A stretch of 64,000 nt of DNA. Source: Cristatella mucedo (taxonomy: Eukaryota > Bryozoa > Phylactolaemata > Cristatellidae). Shown here piece by piece: positions 12,631 through 56,690 of this stretch (position 1 is its first letter; each line of letters starts with the position of its first letter). The notes beneath the pieces were generated by a model, which was given only the letters and a program-made list of their open reading frames with translations, made no database searches and was not told the origin of the DNA. The position numbers were made by a program, and so were the translations under genes. The stretch is from positions 1,087,001 through 1,151,000 of the forward strand of contig WPIO01000063.1 in the NCBI GenBank assembly GCA_009760855.2, in the 5' to 3' direction.

Positions 12631-12790
12631 GCCATGATAGCCCAGGAGGTAGAGTGCTTGCTCTTTACGACCGAGGTCGTGCGTTCAAATCCTGCGGTGG
12701 GCGATCCTTTATTGCCAACTGCAAGCGGTGGTGATAACTGTTAAGGGTCTCCTGCCGATATACAAATTAGGCTGTTTAATCAGCTAGCAT
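12631..12790 (+). mobile_element. SINE-A (tRNA-derived)
   Basis: tRNA-like head with GTGCGTTCAAATCCTG in B-box position, then GGGCGATCCTTTAT, the CTGCAAGCGGTGGTGATA block and the 3' end AGGCTGTTTAATCAGCTA. The same blocks occur in order at 44107-44278 (+) and 22955-23131 (-). Its tail is unlike that of SINE-B or L2. Confidence 0.88.
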
Positions 12791-13218
12791 TTATTTTAGC
12801 CATTCGAAACCACAAAATTGCCGATCCAGTACCATAGTATGCCAGGGGAATAGACAAACCACCAGCACAATTCGAGGCTATTACCTTGCTTGGAGATGCC
12901 TGCAACCGTTCAGCCAATGCAGTGACAAAATGACCACTGTAAACTGCTAGCTCCTCGAAATTAGTTTCGTCTGTAGAGCCTTCCTAGGTGCCACCACCAA
13001 CCTGATACTATGGTACTGACATGCAGTAAGTCAGAACACAGTGGTAAAAGCAATGCAATGTAGCACAAGCTAAGAATCTAGTATATCAAATTCGTCGGCC
13101 CCACGGGAGACCCAAAAGCAATGTGCAGCTATGCCTGGAACAGATAGCTAAGGACGAGGCACGGCCTTGCACTACAAACAGAGTGCTGTCAGCAGCAGAA
13201 GCAGCACCAATTTCTTAC

Positions 13219-13323
13219 CGCTTGTTCGTTGCGCATGCCGATATATTTAATACCTTCAGCCTGAGCAGCTGCAGCAAGCTCAATGACCGGAATCCCGACA
13301 ATGCCAAACATGTAGGACACGCC
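13219..13323 (-). CDS. 2-hydroxyacyl-CoA lyase (HACL1)-like, one internal exon
   Basis: A 105-nt minus-strand exon of 35 complete codons, bounded by a TTTGTTGCAG acceptor and a GTAAGAAA donor. It encodes [20 protein letters not shown] followed by [15 protein letters not shown]. This is the N-terminal pyrimidine-binding part of HACL1/oxalyl-CoA decarboxylase-type thiamine-diphosphate enzymes. The Glu of RNEQ corresponds to the conserved Glu that activates the cofactor's aminopyrimidine. HACL1 cleaves 2-hydroxy long-chain and 3-methyl-branched acyl-CoAs in peroxisomes. Upstream and downstream exons were not recognised; the remainder would lie toward lower coordinates. HACL1, HACL2/ILVBL-like and oxalyl-CoA decarboxylase cannot be fully separated from one exon, but the VGIPV signature favours HACL1. 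Confidence 0.85.
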
Positions 13324-14981
13324 CTGCAACAAACGATGACCTATGGCATTCTGATTGCAGAAACTTTGAGCTGGAATTCACGACAGTGCCAGTAAAACGG
13401 CCTATACAATGCTATACTGAAACTCCGTGCTCACCGTGTACAAAATTCACACCTAGCAGTTGCAGCTGCCATACACCAGCTTGCCGTGCCTGACCGATGT
13501 GATTGTCATCCTCATGCAGAGAGCTTGGTTCGCACAAAGAAATATTTAGCATTCTTCTATTGAGCACTAGCTGATAGTCCTTAATGTGATTTAACAGCTG
13601 TGTGGGACTTTCAGTGTATGTATACTGAGGTGGGTCAGACTTTGGTTGGTCTGCGCATTTTTTTAAATTACTGCTTGGTTTGCCACCGCCAGCTAAAAGC
13701 CACATACACACGTGCACAGGTGCACATTCAGCCACTCAGGAGTTCCCTGGCGATGCAGGGGCACGACCTCACAAGGAAGTTATCCCAAGCCAACCTGCCA
13801 GAACCTGCATTCAGCAAGTCATTCAGCAAGTACACTCGCCGGCGGCAGCAGCAGCAGACGTAACAGGTTGCAGCTCGGCTTGCAATTTCGAAACTGAGAA
13901 TATGCACATGCATTTCGACAGTGCACCAAGACTCGGCTGCTCAAGCACACGAGCGATTAGTTGAAGCCCGAGCTTGTAGCCGTAGGAGCACAAGGAGCCG
14001 GAGAACAAAGTCTCGATTGCTCCTCTGACAGCGCTAGGTAGCTAGAGCCATTAGAGCGCTGGCCCACTCACTCGCCATTCGCTGAAGGATTATTTATTAG
14101 CGCTAAAGCAAAGTTTTTCCTTCTCGCAGTCCCAACCCTGATCAAAGCCTTCGATCGATCTGTTAATATTAAAAATTACTAAATACAGATTACCTAGTTC
14201 GGCACCAGGGGTCAACCCATTCAATGTCATTCAAGCTTAACAAGCCTGCCAGCTGGCTCAGCTTAGTTTCCCTTTGTCAATTCATTACCAGGCCACAGCA
14301 AGCTATGCACTCAATTGGCTACGCGCATGCGATAAGATACGCCGACAATTAGCAGCGCAGCATTATTCAGATCAGAAATTATTTTACACGCTTGCTATCT
14401 AGTCTGCAACTGCCCGCTTTACATTTCTGATTTTTTTGACATTTCCGTGCCGGCAATTTGACCGGCAATTAAAATCTTAGCAACATATATCCTGGACTAG
14501 CCTCCTAATTCAGCTACGATTCCAAGTTTTTTTGTATTTGCACAATACGAACGGTGTTCACTATCAACTGATTGTATGCATCGAATATAGCCAAGATCTT
14601 GATATGCTATCAAAAATGCCACACTCGAGCCAAGTGCTACATAATCACGGCTCAGGGAGTTGAGCAGACCCATCACACTAACTCGTAGATGACAGAAAAT
14701 ACTATGTTTTAGGGTGAGCAAATATTTACTGCACTCAATTCACGTCACGGTATTTTGTTATTCATGACTGCTTTAATCCGGCAGTTCAGAGCAGAACATT
14801 GTTTACGGCAGGCACTACTGCCTAGAGCAAAGCTAGTGAGTAGGGGAATGTGTCATGTAAACAATACAATGAGGCGCTAGCGCCTTGAAGCACAGCTAGT
14901 GAGTCGTTAGTGCGGCATCAATACACAAGCAGGGCCTGGTAGCATAGAGCGAAAGCAATCAAGAACACCCATGCCTTATTA
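13324..14981. other. No identifiable exon; likely 5' side of the HACL1-like gene
   Basis: The first exon(s) of the minus-strand HACL1-like gene should lie here or further right, but none could be assigned. A minus-strand ATG followed directly by a GTGAGT donor near 14073-14080 is a weak candidate for a tiny first exon. A short CAGCAG run is at 13848-13857. Confidence 0.3.
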
Positions 14982-15262
14982 ATGTAATGTATCTCCGTCA
15001 GTAACTCCACAAAGTCTTAAAGACCATGTGGGTGTTACGCAGGAGAGTTTTGTATAGCGCACTCACAGCCTAAGCGGCTTTCGGTACGCATTCTGTAGCC
15101 AACAGACTTCGTCTCACGCAACAAAGAGAAAGTGGGAAGCATAGCAGAGTCAGGAGAGCAGTTGAGGTAGTGAGCAGCATAGAAGTAGCAGTTCAGGACC
15201 GCTGAAAAAGATGTGCCATAGTCGGCAGTCGGAGAGTAGTTGTCGTTGCGTAAGAAACAAGT
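14982..15262 (+). repeat. Unclassified repeat family C
   Basis: Copy with good conservation from ATGTATCTCCGTCAGTAACTC through GAGAGTAGTTGTCGTTGCG. Read on the minus strand, it stays open as a peptide that includes NDNYSPTADYGTSF and NCSPDSAMLPTFSLLRETKS. Confidence 0.85.
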
Positions 15263-18200
15263 CAACGTCTCTAACGTGGACCGTAAATTGTATCTCGACA
15301 GAGGGTGTGCACAGCACCAGAGACAGCATACTACTCGCTAGTACGAAGCCTAAAGTACATCTGAGCATCAACACAAATGTCCAGTTGATTAGGTCTCTAT
15401 ACAGATTGTGATATATCCGGTTCCTTATGATTACAATTCAGGGACCAAAAACGACATAATCTGACCGATTTGAGCATGCACGCTTTTTATCTGCACTATT
15501 GAATATTAGCCAACGCTCGTTTGCAGATCCGGGTTTCGGCTCTTCCGCGTCGCTTGAGATGGCACAGGATGGCACAGGTGCACTTCGGCACCAGCCCTAT
15601 TGGGTCAGCTTCTAGGTCAGACATGAGCTGTCATGCTAATCAAAGCAAGACCGGCCACAGAGGGGCCAAAAACAGCATGGCATGAGGCTAAAGAGCAAGA
15701 AACTCTCAAAGAAACCCAAGACTCTGTCTGGTGGGACAACCGTGGCAACGCGACGAGAGAACATTCAGTCTCCTTCGCCCTCCCAAGATATGACATCATG
15801 CGCGAGTAATAAGAGTAGCTGAAACGTGCACAGCGTACAGTTTAAGACTGAAGTGGGGAGGATGTACATGCGGAAAGGGTAGCCAGTTTCGATTCCCTCA
15901 GCTCACAACACCCCTTCCCCGAATTTAGTTATCATCCGCTAGAGCGGGTCGAATTAGGAGACAATGGCGATTTTTTCGATTTCAGTAACGCATAAATCGC
16001 ACTGTTGAATCTTTTTTAGATATGTGCGCCGGCAAGGCAAAAGCACCTGCTAGTGATTGTATCTGATTAGCGTTTTCACGGGGCTCCGGGGTACTAAGCC
16101 AGCTCTAGCACTGAGGACTCTTTGAAAGAGAGGTCATCCTTCTTATGATGACCCTGATACTTTTAAGCTCTTAATGATATATCGCATTGATAGAAGTCAT
16201 CCAGTATCCATCAGGTACCTGAGTCCTGAGGCTTTTAGCCAAGATAGCCGGACAGTCCACGACCCTAGACGCCGCCATGATGTTGATCATGTGATCGGCT
16301 GGCGTAGGTAATGTGTGGATTAGTAACAACTTTGATCAAATGTGTGAAAGGTCTGTGCCTTCGAATCCATGCTCATTCAAGCGATATTATATATAAAAAT
16401 TGTATTAACGGTGTAATGCTGCAATACAACTTACAAGTTACCAGGGTTAGTGTGCCGATGAGGTCGACCAATTTGCTCCACCCACATCATAAGGCAGAGG
16501 CCGAATAATTACCCTCCCGGAAGCCGTGCACATTGTAGCCACAGTCGGTCCGGCGGGAAGGTGGTCTCCTCAGTCAGCTGTGCAGTGACTACCTTAAAAG
16601 TTCAAACCAACGCTTATTCACCCTTAAAGTTCACCTTTAAAGTTCAAACCAACATTAAAGACGCAGGTATGTTATGAACTTGGCCGTCAATTGTAAATCT
16701 GTTTACCTTAGATGTTTGCTGGTTGCTGCTCAAGCGTTCTCAACATGTTCGCATGTGCATGGGTTTCTGGGGGCCTAATCTGTGTCAGTGTCCGATAGTT
16801 TGCTGTATTCAGCGGTGATTTTGTATGAGAGCCAATGCTGGTTGCATACTGAGCGCCGTGCCGTTTTGTTTACATGACATACCTAACGTTAATGCTCTCC
16901 TGCAGTCGAGCCCATCGGCTGCAGCCTGTTACCCCCTTTTTTTAGGAGCGCTAGTAGACTAGTAGACCCAACGACCGCACGCTTTCACTCAAGCCAGGTT
17001 TTCCCTCTCCCGCGGGATTATTTGTTGATGAAGTGGCATAGATCAATAGCCATGGATTATGCAAGTGACTGTGCATGTCGATTAGTAAAAACAATTAATT
17101 TTAACCGTCTTCTGGGGCCGGCCTGTGTGTCAGGAAGTCGCCGACCGCCTATTGTGAACGGCTGATGTGGTTTATCATTGCGTACTCCTTGTGGTGACTG
17201 ACTGCTGTACGTTGTTTGGTTTTTACTGACCTAAAACTTCTTTCGTGGGAGCTCAATTAGAACGCTCTATTGAGCAGAGCCGCACCATACCTTCCTGCGT
17301 TACGATGGTCACCCGGTACTTGGCGCCTATCTCCAATGAGGCTGATCTTTGTATACTTGTGGACAACATCTCATGGCAGGTGGACGTACCTGATGACCTA
17401 CGTACCTGATTACAAATGAGGATTTCCTGAAACCAAGACATCTGACCTGTTTATAAATTGTTGGGTTATTGAGTGACCAACTTATCATGGTTGTAGAAAA
17501 TAATTCCGCAAATCTACACTTGACTTCAAATGGCAGGGGTTATTCTGATTAGATCGTCAAAATGCCACCATTTTGCCCCAGTATTGGCTTGGATTGTTCA
17601 GTAGATCGTCAAGTGGACCCGTTAAAATACTGTTATCGGAAAACTTCAGCCTTCCTGCTTTCAAGGATGCTGATTTCTTGCTCTAGAAGGCTAAAGCCTG
17701 TTCTTTCCCAGTAGAGATACATGGATAGAGAATAAAAAATGCAGCTGTATGCATGCATTTATCGACAGAGCAAAGTTCCATGCAGTTTTGAGAGTGTAAA
17801 GACAGCGAGTTTTGCCATGCATTGCTTGAGGCCGCTTCATTGAAAATTTAAAACTAAGCATACCAATGGTGTGTGAGTCTTGTCTGCTCAGGCAAGAAGA
17901 TGCACAGAAAACTTTGTAGAACCGTGTTAGGTGTTTAACTTTAAACCAGCATTGACACCGTTAGAAGGCAAGTAGATTGAGTTAAGCCTGCTTTCCTGAC
18001 TCGGCAAGAAGGAAACTTGTTTGACCTAGCGCTTGCCTGTCGTAGCCAAGGCTCAAGTCAACCAAGTAGTTAGGATAGCAATATACCATTTTGTTGTGCC
18101 CCGATAGAGCTAAATCTTATTCTAGGCTTTTTGCATGCGAATGCTTGACAAGGAAGCACAGACACTGACTGATTAGCAATGATAGATTGCACGACTGAAT

Positions 18201-21200
18201 CTTGCATTAGCTTATATATGATGATTGCATGGGTAAAGCACGTGCTGTGAGTAGCAGTTAGGTTAGTATATTATATTGCCATAAAAGTGTATGCAGCAAA
18301 CTTAAATCAATTTTAGATTGATGAACTTACTATAAGCTCGGGACTGCCAATGGCAGGCGTTTCATGTGGATACTGGAGTGGCTTCCACAATCGGTCTTTG
18401 CCATCGGTTTCCTCTGCTTCTATCTATGTTGTTGACTGAAAAATGGGACGAACCTTTGTCGGCTGCTGAGTTCTCCCACATGCCTTTTGCTTCACTGCTC
18501 CTGCATGTGCAGTTTAGCTAGGTGCACAGCTTCAGTGTGCTTGCATCTGCCGGCAATAGTCTTCCGAGACCAATTCTTCATTGTTCATTTCTGCAGCCTC
18601 ACTTGACTCGGTTGGTTGCATTGGTTCAACCCTGACCAACTGGAGGTCGGCCACATCAAGCCCCCTCCCCTTACTGGAGTTACGCTACATCGGGGCCGAT
18701 AGTGTAAGCATTTGTTGGCTGTCCTGCACACCTTGCTTGAGCCTTCAGATAGTTCCATGCTCTATGGCTGCAATTGTCTCAGCTAGTGCACTGACTGCTC
18801 TCGATTACGGTTGAATGCTTTAGACGTCTTTAGGTATTTGTCCAGTCGAGATGTTGGCAGCCAGCGCCGGGGATGATAAGCACTCTTGGTGTTGGGTACG
18901 AGGCCAGCTCGTACTCAAGGTCAGCTGAGCTACCAGCCTTTCACCGCCGTCCAAAAGGAGCAAGAGGCTTTGTTCATGGCACGCCTGACTTCTTCCATCT
19001 GCTGTATTCTTCTGTGTGCAGTACGTGCAAGCTGCGATTGTCTCAAAGGTGAATACAACTGGGCCAAACGTGTCATTAACCTGCCTCGGCCAGTTCTTGT
19101 TGTTCCTTATTTAGAATGAGATATTGAAAAAGCAGCGTGACGCAAGCTGCTTGTTATGATCTAGGTGTGGCGCCTACCGGTAATGCACTTGCTTAAACGC
19201 CAGTCTGGAGACAGATCGGCGTTATTGCTGTAAATGACTTCCAATGAACAGTAACGTTGGTGATGTCTCAATCCCTTGTCGATTTTGTAGCGATTCCTTG
19301 TTCCATCTCCGTTGTTATGTCAACTGGCATTGGTTATTTGCTGCAGCTGCTTTATCTTCCAGACCTGGTGTTAGAGCTGGCGTTTCTTGGTTGCATATTG
19401 TGATTTCCTCGACTTCGTCGTACACCCTGACTCTCTATGGCAACCAATTGGTGACTCTGTAGACAGCAGCACCTGATAGACGGCCTTGTAATCCTACCCT
19501 GTTAGCCTTCTACTTAGTGTAGCTCTTGCAGGCCTGTGGTTCAGAGATTACTTTGTCGTGGCTCATTGGTCTGCTCCAAGATTGCCTCACGTGGTGCTTG
19601 CTTATAAGCAAATCCGGGATCGTGTATGACACCTCGATTAGAGGTCATTGACTTTATCCATGCCTGACCATCGAGTTACTGATAAAGGTGACTGATCCTA
19701 GATTTCCACCTAGGAAGGTGCCACTTCTGGAAAAATCAGAAAGTGTTTAATGTAGTATGTCGTGTCTGCAGCCAAAGCCAATTCTGGAATCTAGGCACGT
19801 CTTCCCTGCACACAGAATAGGAAAGTGCACGCTTGTGGATGCTGAAGAACGTCACAAGATTGTTTTGGGATTTTTGATGGTTTTGTCTATATCTGGTCCA
19901 GGTGGAGTCTTATGTTAAGGCACACTAACGAAGCCCCAGCAAATTTGCTCGGGCCTGCCGTGGCTTAAATTAGGATTTGCTGAGGGGCAAATTTGTGGCC
20001 GTAACGCGAACATTTTTATTGGAGTGCCGTCAGCACCAGCAACGACTGTTGCATTGCTGGTGCCCGATTCGAACCGCCAGAGGCCATGGCTACCCTTTTC
20101 CTGCTGGTCTGGCGATCCGCTGGAGCTTTTAGGCGCTCATGCTAGATGGGCCGGCTGGAAAGCCGGCACGTAGCGCTGCCAAATTTTGGTGTGGCTATCC
20201 GAAGCCAAACCTCAGGCAAATTTTCGAGGCCAACTCGGACCCCAAATTTCGCCCTTGCGCTGAGCCTTTATAGGACTCTTACGGATCTTTTTATTCAGGT
20301 GTAGCAGCCTTGATTCACCGTCATGATCTTGCATTGTATGCCGTATGCCATATTTAGGCTTGCTGACTCAAGATGGGCTCCTGACGTTTGTTTTGCTCTC
20401 GAGTAGCAATGATGGCTTCCTCTTGCCCCTGGCTGCTTTTAGTGCCCACTCCCATTTGTGTGTTTGTAGTCTGCAGGCTGGGTGGGGTGATACCCCTGAT
20501 TACCTACTACTTCCAGTTATATATGCAGTTTGCCTGATCTATTTCATTATACAAACTCGGGTAAAGCATTTGCAGTTTCTTTCAAAGGCTATATGTTTCC
20601 ATTTTTTGCTAATCCGAGAAAAGAGCAAAACGTGTCAATGCTTATGGCATGCATATCCTGTCTTCTTCAGCAATGATTGGCTCTCATTACTCACCCGTGT
20701 GGTCTGTTAGGGCTTAGCGCAGTAATGACATAGCTTGCTGCCATGTATACTTCCTCACATTTCTGTGTCACTATCTCCCTGTGATTGTGTCTAGGGTTCA
20801 ACTATATATTTGTTTATTGACTGAGTAGCATGAGCTCTGCCACAATAGGTTGACCTGCATCTGACTGGTGGTAAGCAGTAAGTTTTGTGAAGGGAGTCGA
20901 GCTGTCGTTACTGGTCAAACATTCATTTCTAAGTGGCAGTGCCCCATATCAGCTGAAAGGGGGGCAAGTCGAGCATCTTGTGGCATCACATGCCCCTTCA
21001 GCCTCCCTATAATTGGTTTTCTGAGGTGTTTATGGTCTGGCCCCTTTGGCTTAATGTGGCTGTGCCCTCCTCCAGTTTAGGTTAGTTATCAAGTTTGCAG
21101 GATTTCTCTGTGAATGCATGCATTTACGACCATAGGCAATGACGACAGAACTTGGATCCCCGGAGGTCTTATAAGACCCAGTTTTCAGTTGCAGTAATAA

Positions 21201-21825
21201 ATAGCATCTGCTGAAGGCTTTGAGTGCATAGTGATGCTCAGTAACTGTTTACTGTGCACTACTTTTTTTTGGAGGAGGTTTAGGTGTGCATCACTATAAG
21301 GTTAGGCAGGAGCTGGTCCCCTTTTTATGGTTTGTATTCTTAATAAATTATATAGTCTAAGAATGTTATAGTTGTAATAAGACTTGGAGCAGCTATGCCC
21401 CATTGAAGATAGTTTGAACAGTTACGAAGGCTAAAACCACCCGACTGCCCAACTCGGCATTCTGAGCAGACTGGGTATTGTGAGCAGCTGCCTAGTGTAC
21501 TAGATAATTCTAAAAACGACTGTAAAAGCAAGGTCGTTAATGGGAAGTTGAAACCTCAGCTGTCGTTGCACTCGCATTTAGCTTTTCTCTAGTACTACCA
21601 CGGTGCCGTAGAGCTGAACTGGGTAAGTTATCTAGATGTCATTTTAAGATAAATTAGTAAATATGTGTGGTCAGGGAACATCTCAATTAACTCCTGTGAA
21701 GCAGAGTAGATTTCTGCATGTGCTTGGTTTTAAGTAATGCAATGATAATGTGTTGCCAGCAAGTTTGGCAATCTGATTGATGGTACTCACACCTAAAGGT
21801 AAATGTACGCTCATTATATCAGCCT
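15263..21825. other. Long stretch with no assigned gene
   Basis: About 6.5 kb with scattered chance frames (for example 18581-18814 and 20345-20710 on +) lacking family motifs. The signal-peptide exon and promoter of the receptor gene may lie here but were not found. A small local duplication of an AAAGTTCAAACCAAC unit occurs at 16595-16655. Confidence 0.35.
19990..20175 (-). repeat. Possible tRNA-like repeat (Pol III B box)
   Basis: The minus strand contains GGTTCGAATC, a canonical Pol III B box, near 20068-20080. A weak A-box-like TAGCATGAGCG lies about 60 nt upstream in the same orientation (around 20135-20145). It does not fold as a clear tRNA by eye and matches neither SINE family here. 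It could be a single SINE copy of a third family or chance. Confidence 0.25.
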
Positions 21826-21940
21826 CATTTATATACCAACAGAAGAGCTTTCATGGCAATCACCACCAGTGTCACTAAAGGATCGACCTCTCAGGACTTG
21901 AGCCCATGACTAGGGTCATGTAGCAAAATCACCATACCCC
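21826..21940 (-). mobile_element. SINE-A, degraded
   Basis: Inverse-orientation blocks of SINE-A are present but eroded: AACAGAAGAGC, CACCACCAGTG, AAAGGATCGACCTC, and a TTGAGCCCATGAC B-box region. The 3' end near 21826 is incomplete. Confidence 0.6.
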
Positions 21941-22223
21941 TGCTAAGAACTGTTTTTAATGGAACAATGGTGCTAATGAAAAAGATTAGGATTGTGTGAT
22001 TCTTGTTTTGAAAGTGTAGGAGCTATCGTATAGAACTTTGATGCTGGTAAAGACCTGGCTACCATTTCCTAGGCAATGATAATCAGGTATGCTATGCAAA
22101 ATCTGCAATCCTAATTTTTTACATCGGTTTGGAAAACTACATCATATCCATTGTGTAAATAGGTGATTTTAATCTTGTCTGCAGCTGCACTTATACTTTG
22201 GTCACATGATATAATCCCCCTAG

Positions 22224-22266
22224 GTTGGTCCCACGGACCACCTTAATTTCAATATCTCTGGCTTAG
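22224..22266 (+). CDS. Candidate additional 5' exon of the VKR-like receptor
   Basis: A 43-nt segment between an ATAATCCCCCTAG acceptor and a strong GTAAGT donor. Read in phase 0 it gives VGPTDHLNFNISGL plus one base. That base (G) joins with the AG of the next exon to form Glu, giving ISGLEHPEII without a stop. Phase and content fit, but 43 nt is too short to be sure. The exon carrying the start codon and signal peptide would be further left. Confidence 0.4.
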
Positions 22267-22954
22267 GTAAGTTCGCCTACAAAAGTCTGCAAATACAGTA
22301 TAAAATAACATAGGGGTGTAGATCTTGTGAAAGAGGTCTATGGGTTGCAGAAACTGAGCATAGTCTGTCCAAACATGCCCACTTATGTTACACTTGTGGT
22401 CTCGCATTGAACTGGAGAGAATGTCAACTATTCCAAAGACCATGCAAACAGTTATGGTGAGTTGTAACTACCTTTAGAAATATCTAAGCACTGCTCTAAT
22501 GGCAAGTTAAGCTCCTAATTTAAATAGAAAGAATCTTTGCTAGCATTAGCTAGGGCACTCCCACTGGCCCATACACATTACTTCCAGAACACGTGCCCCC
22601 CTGATTTCCAGGGCTCGAGGTTTGCTTCATTCGTTATTACCATCTAAAAATGATGATCACCAGATCAGACCACATAGTGCCCATATCTACCGATCTTATT
22701 TCTTTTATGACTATGTGGCAAGCCTAAAGAGCTAAGCTCACACTTAACTTCACAGTGGAACATTGTCAAAGAAATTTGCCTAGTGCTATCTGGGTGCTTG
22801 CAGTGCCACCCCTTCCTCTTATTAAACTGCAGCCAGCCTTAGGGAATTGTGCTGTGCTTAATGGGCATTTTGAGTTCTGGTATAGTTACAGATGGGAAAA
22901 GCATTGATAGAGCCCAGTTTTTAATGGTGCTAAGAGCCCAGTTTTTAAAATAAA

Positions 22955-23131
22955 TAAATCCTAGCTGATTAAACAGCCTCTTTTTGTATAGCGACAGAAG
23001 AGCCTTTACGGCTATCGCCACCGCTTGCAGTGGTGATAAAGGATCGCCCACCGCAGGAATCGAACCCACGACCTCGGGACCGACGTCGTGAAAGCATCCA
23101 CCTTACCTAGTGTGCCATCGAGGCTCACCAA
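22955..23131 (-). mobile_element. SINE-A, nearly intact, ending 34 bp before a receptor exon
   Basis: Minus-strand copy with a clear B box (GTGGGTTCGATTCCTG), GGGCGATCCTTTATC, the CTGCAAGCGGTGGCGATAG block and the AGGCTGTTTAATCAGCT end. Its head lies immediately before the acceptor of the exon at 23166. Confidence 0.92.
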
Positions 23132-23165
23132 AATCGCCATTTGACCCCGTGTCTGTTGTTCTTAG

Positions 23166-54800
<31,635 letters not shown>

Positions 54801-54842
54801 GGTTCGGTGGCGAACTCGCCGACCATTAGCCGAAGACCGGGT

Positions 54843-54956
<114 letters not shown>

Positions 54957-55354
54957 CAGTGTCAGTCATTCCTCTCGGAAACGGAAGCAGTGTGGCCTTG
55001 TCGTTGTTAAGCGATCTGTCTTGCGAGCCTGCAGTGCAGCTGCTGCAAGCCGCTGGGCAGGTGCCACTGTTATATGCAAAACGGTAGAGCGTGCTTGGGG
55101 TGACCGAGTCACTCGATAACCTTTGATAAGCGATTTGTATGTGGGCCACTTCGCTCTTTGTATCACCCTGCATTGCTACGTCTGAGCAGCAGATCCTCCT
55201 TTTTACCGTGGGGCGTGTAGCTTTTGGAGCCTGCTGCGTTTTCGGCATTTTTAATAACTTATTAGCGCCAGGCCATTCGTGATACTGCTGCGACCATCAT
55301 TTAAAGCAACTTCGTGCGGCTTCATTGGGTCTTTAATGCTCTAGTCAAATGCGA

Positions 55355-55360
55355 ATTAAA
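55355..55360 (+). terminator. Candidate poly(A) signal ATTAAA
   Basis: The first common hexamer variant noticed downstream of the receptor stop, about 555 bp away; no canonical AATAAA was noticed between them. Weak evidence on its own. Confidence 0.25.
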
Positions 55361-56278
55361 TTCGCAACTGTAACCCGTGTTACTTCACTGCTGCTGCACG
55401 TTCTTGGTTTAGTACCCATAGTGCTTATGTTTTTTGAGTGCATACCGCAGGAGCACCTTTGGTATTGCGGTTGCTACCTTTCGATTAATTTATCTTACAT
55501 CTTGTTGTGCACATTAGAGCTCTAGGTTGCAGACTGAGAACAGTATCTTTAGATAACTCATTCTCCACCGGATTGTGAGACCTTCGTCAAGCTTTCACTT
55601 GCTTCTTAGAAAACGGGCATGGCTTTTAGTGAGCTAAAGACTTTTTGGTTTGAATCCACATAGCATGGTAAGGCAGCTCAGCAAGGGGGATTGCAAAGAC
55701 CATCAACTATCAACCCAATCCTATAGAGCTTATGTCTACGAGTTATGCCTGTGGGGTGAAGTGATTTAATCTAGGATATTGGTAATGATGAGATCGCTAT
55801 ACTTATAGTTTGGAGCCTGACTCGGACTTTAGTTAACTAACCTCTAGTTTAGGTGTTCTTTTAATTAATAGAGCTGACCAACCGGTGACTAATGTGCAGG
55901 CTTCAGTTTTTGGTGCGTAACTTTTGGTGAGTAACTGCAGCAAGGAGGCCTTGATGCAGTTCACGAATTCAGCAGGTGCAAACTGGAGGTAGCTTTAGCA
56001 AGCAACTTGAGTCGGCAGTCTCCTGCTGCTTCGGAACGAGTGACCTGGACGGGAAGTCTTGAAGCAGCTGCGACTGGTGATGACCTTGAAGTTTCAGCAG
56101 CAGTGGACTGCAGGTTCGACGACGCCGGTCGAAGTAATGCAGCTCTGCCGTGCTTGATGTATCGTGTAATCATGTAGAGCGACCAAGGATGTAGCCGTAA
56201 TTTCGGCAGCGACCTAAACCCTGACTTTTAGGGCGCGGTACGAGTTCAAGGTTTAAACTTCAAAATACTCTCGCGAAT
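55361..56278. other. No identifiable feature
   Basis: Downstream of the receptor gene; no repeat family or coding frame recognised. Confidence 0.4.
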
Positions 56279-56545
56279 GTGTGTATCTCCGTCTGTAAGT
56301 CCACAAACACTACGTGTGTGTTTTACGAATGCGAGTTTTGCATGGCGCACTCACAGCCCAAGTGGCTTTCGGTACGCATTCTTCAGCCAACGGACTTCAT
56401 CTCACGCAACAAAGAAAAAGTGAGAAGCATAGCTGAGTCAGGAGAGCAGTTGATGTAGTGAGTAGCATGGAAGTAGCAGCTCACGACCGCTGAAAAGGGT
56501 GAGCTATGGTCGGCAGCAGGAGAGTAGTTGTCATTGCATTATGTG
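56279..56545 (+). repeat. Repeat family C
   Basis: TGTATCTCCGTCTGTAAG through GAGAGTAGTTGTCATTGC, including GCCCAAGTGGCTTTCGGTAC. Moderately well preserved. Confidence 0.85.
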
Positions 56546-56569
56546 AAAGAATGGCTCTGTATTGAACCA

Positions 56570-56690
56570 GTAGAAAATACTTCACTTGTACAGAGCCTTA
56601 AGTGAACTTAATAGTCATATGTCACAGTGCTCGAGCCCACGACCGCAATCATTAAAAGGTCGTTAAACCTTACACCTACACCCTTGTTAT
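56570..56690 (-). mobile_element. SINE-B, degraded
   Basis: TTGTACAGAGCCTTAAGTG tail and GCTCGAGCCCACGACC B-box region remain; the hairpin half is deleted. Confidence 0.6.

Noticed and set aside
12885-12983. Minus-strand segment with acceptor and GTAATA donor, both phase 0, encoding FEELAVYSGHFVTALAERLQ
   Set aside because: It looks exon-like but does not match HACL1, which would be the only gene in place, and I recognise no family. Kept as a note only.
13429-13502. Minus-strand peptide ending QLQLLGVNFVHG, slightly like the start of the HACL1-like exon
   Set aside because: Resemblance is only a few residues, and the splice phase does not connect to the exon at 13323.
17274-17340. Minus-strand stretch encoding ASLEIGAKYRVTIVTQE between AG and GT
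   Set aside because: Too short, no recognised family, and no neighbouring exon to join in phase.
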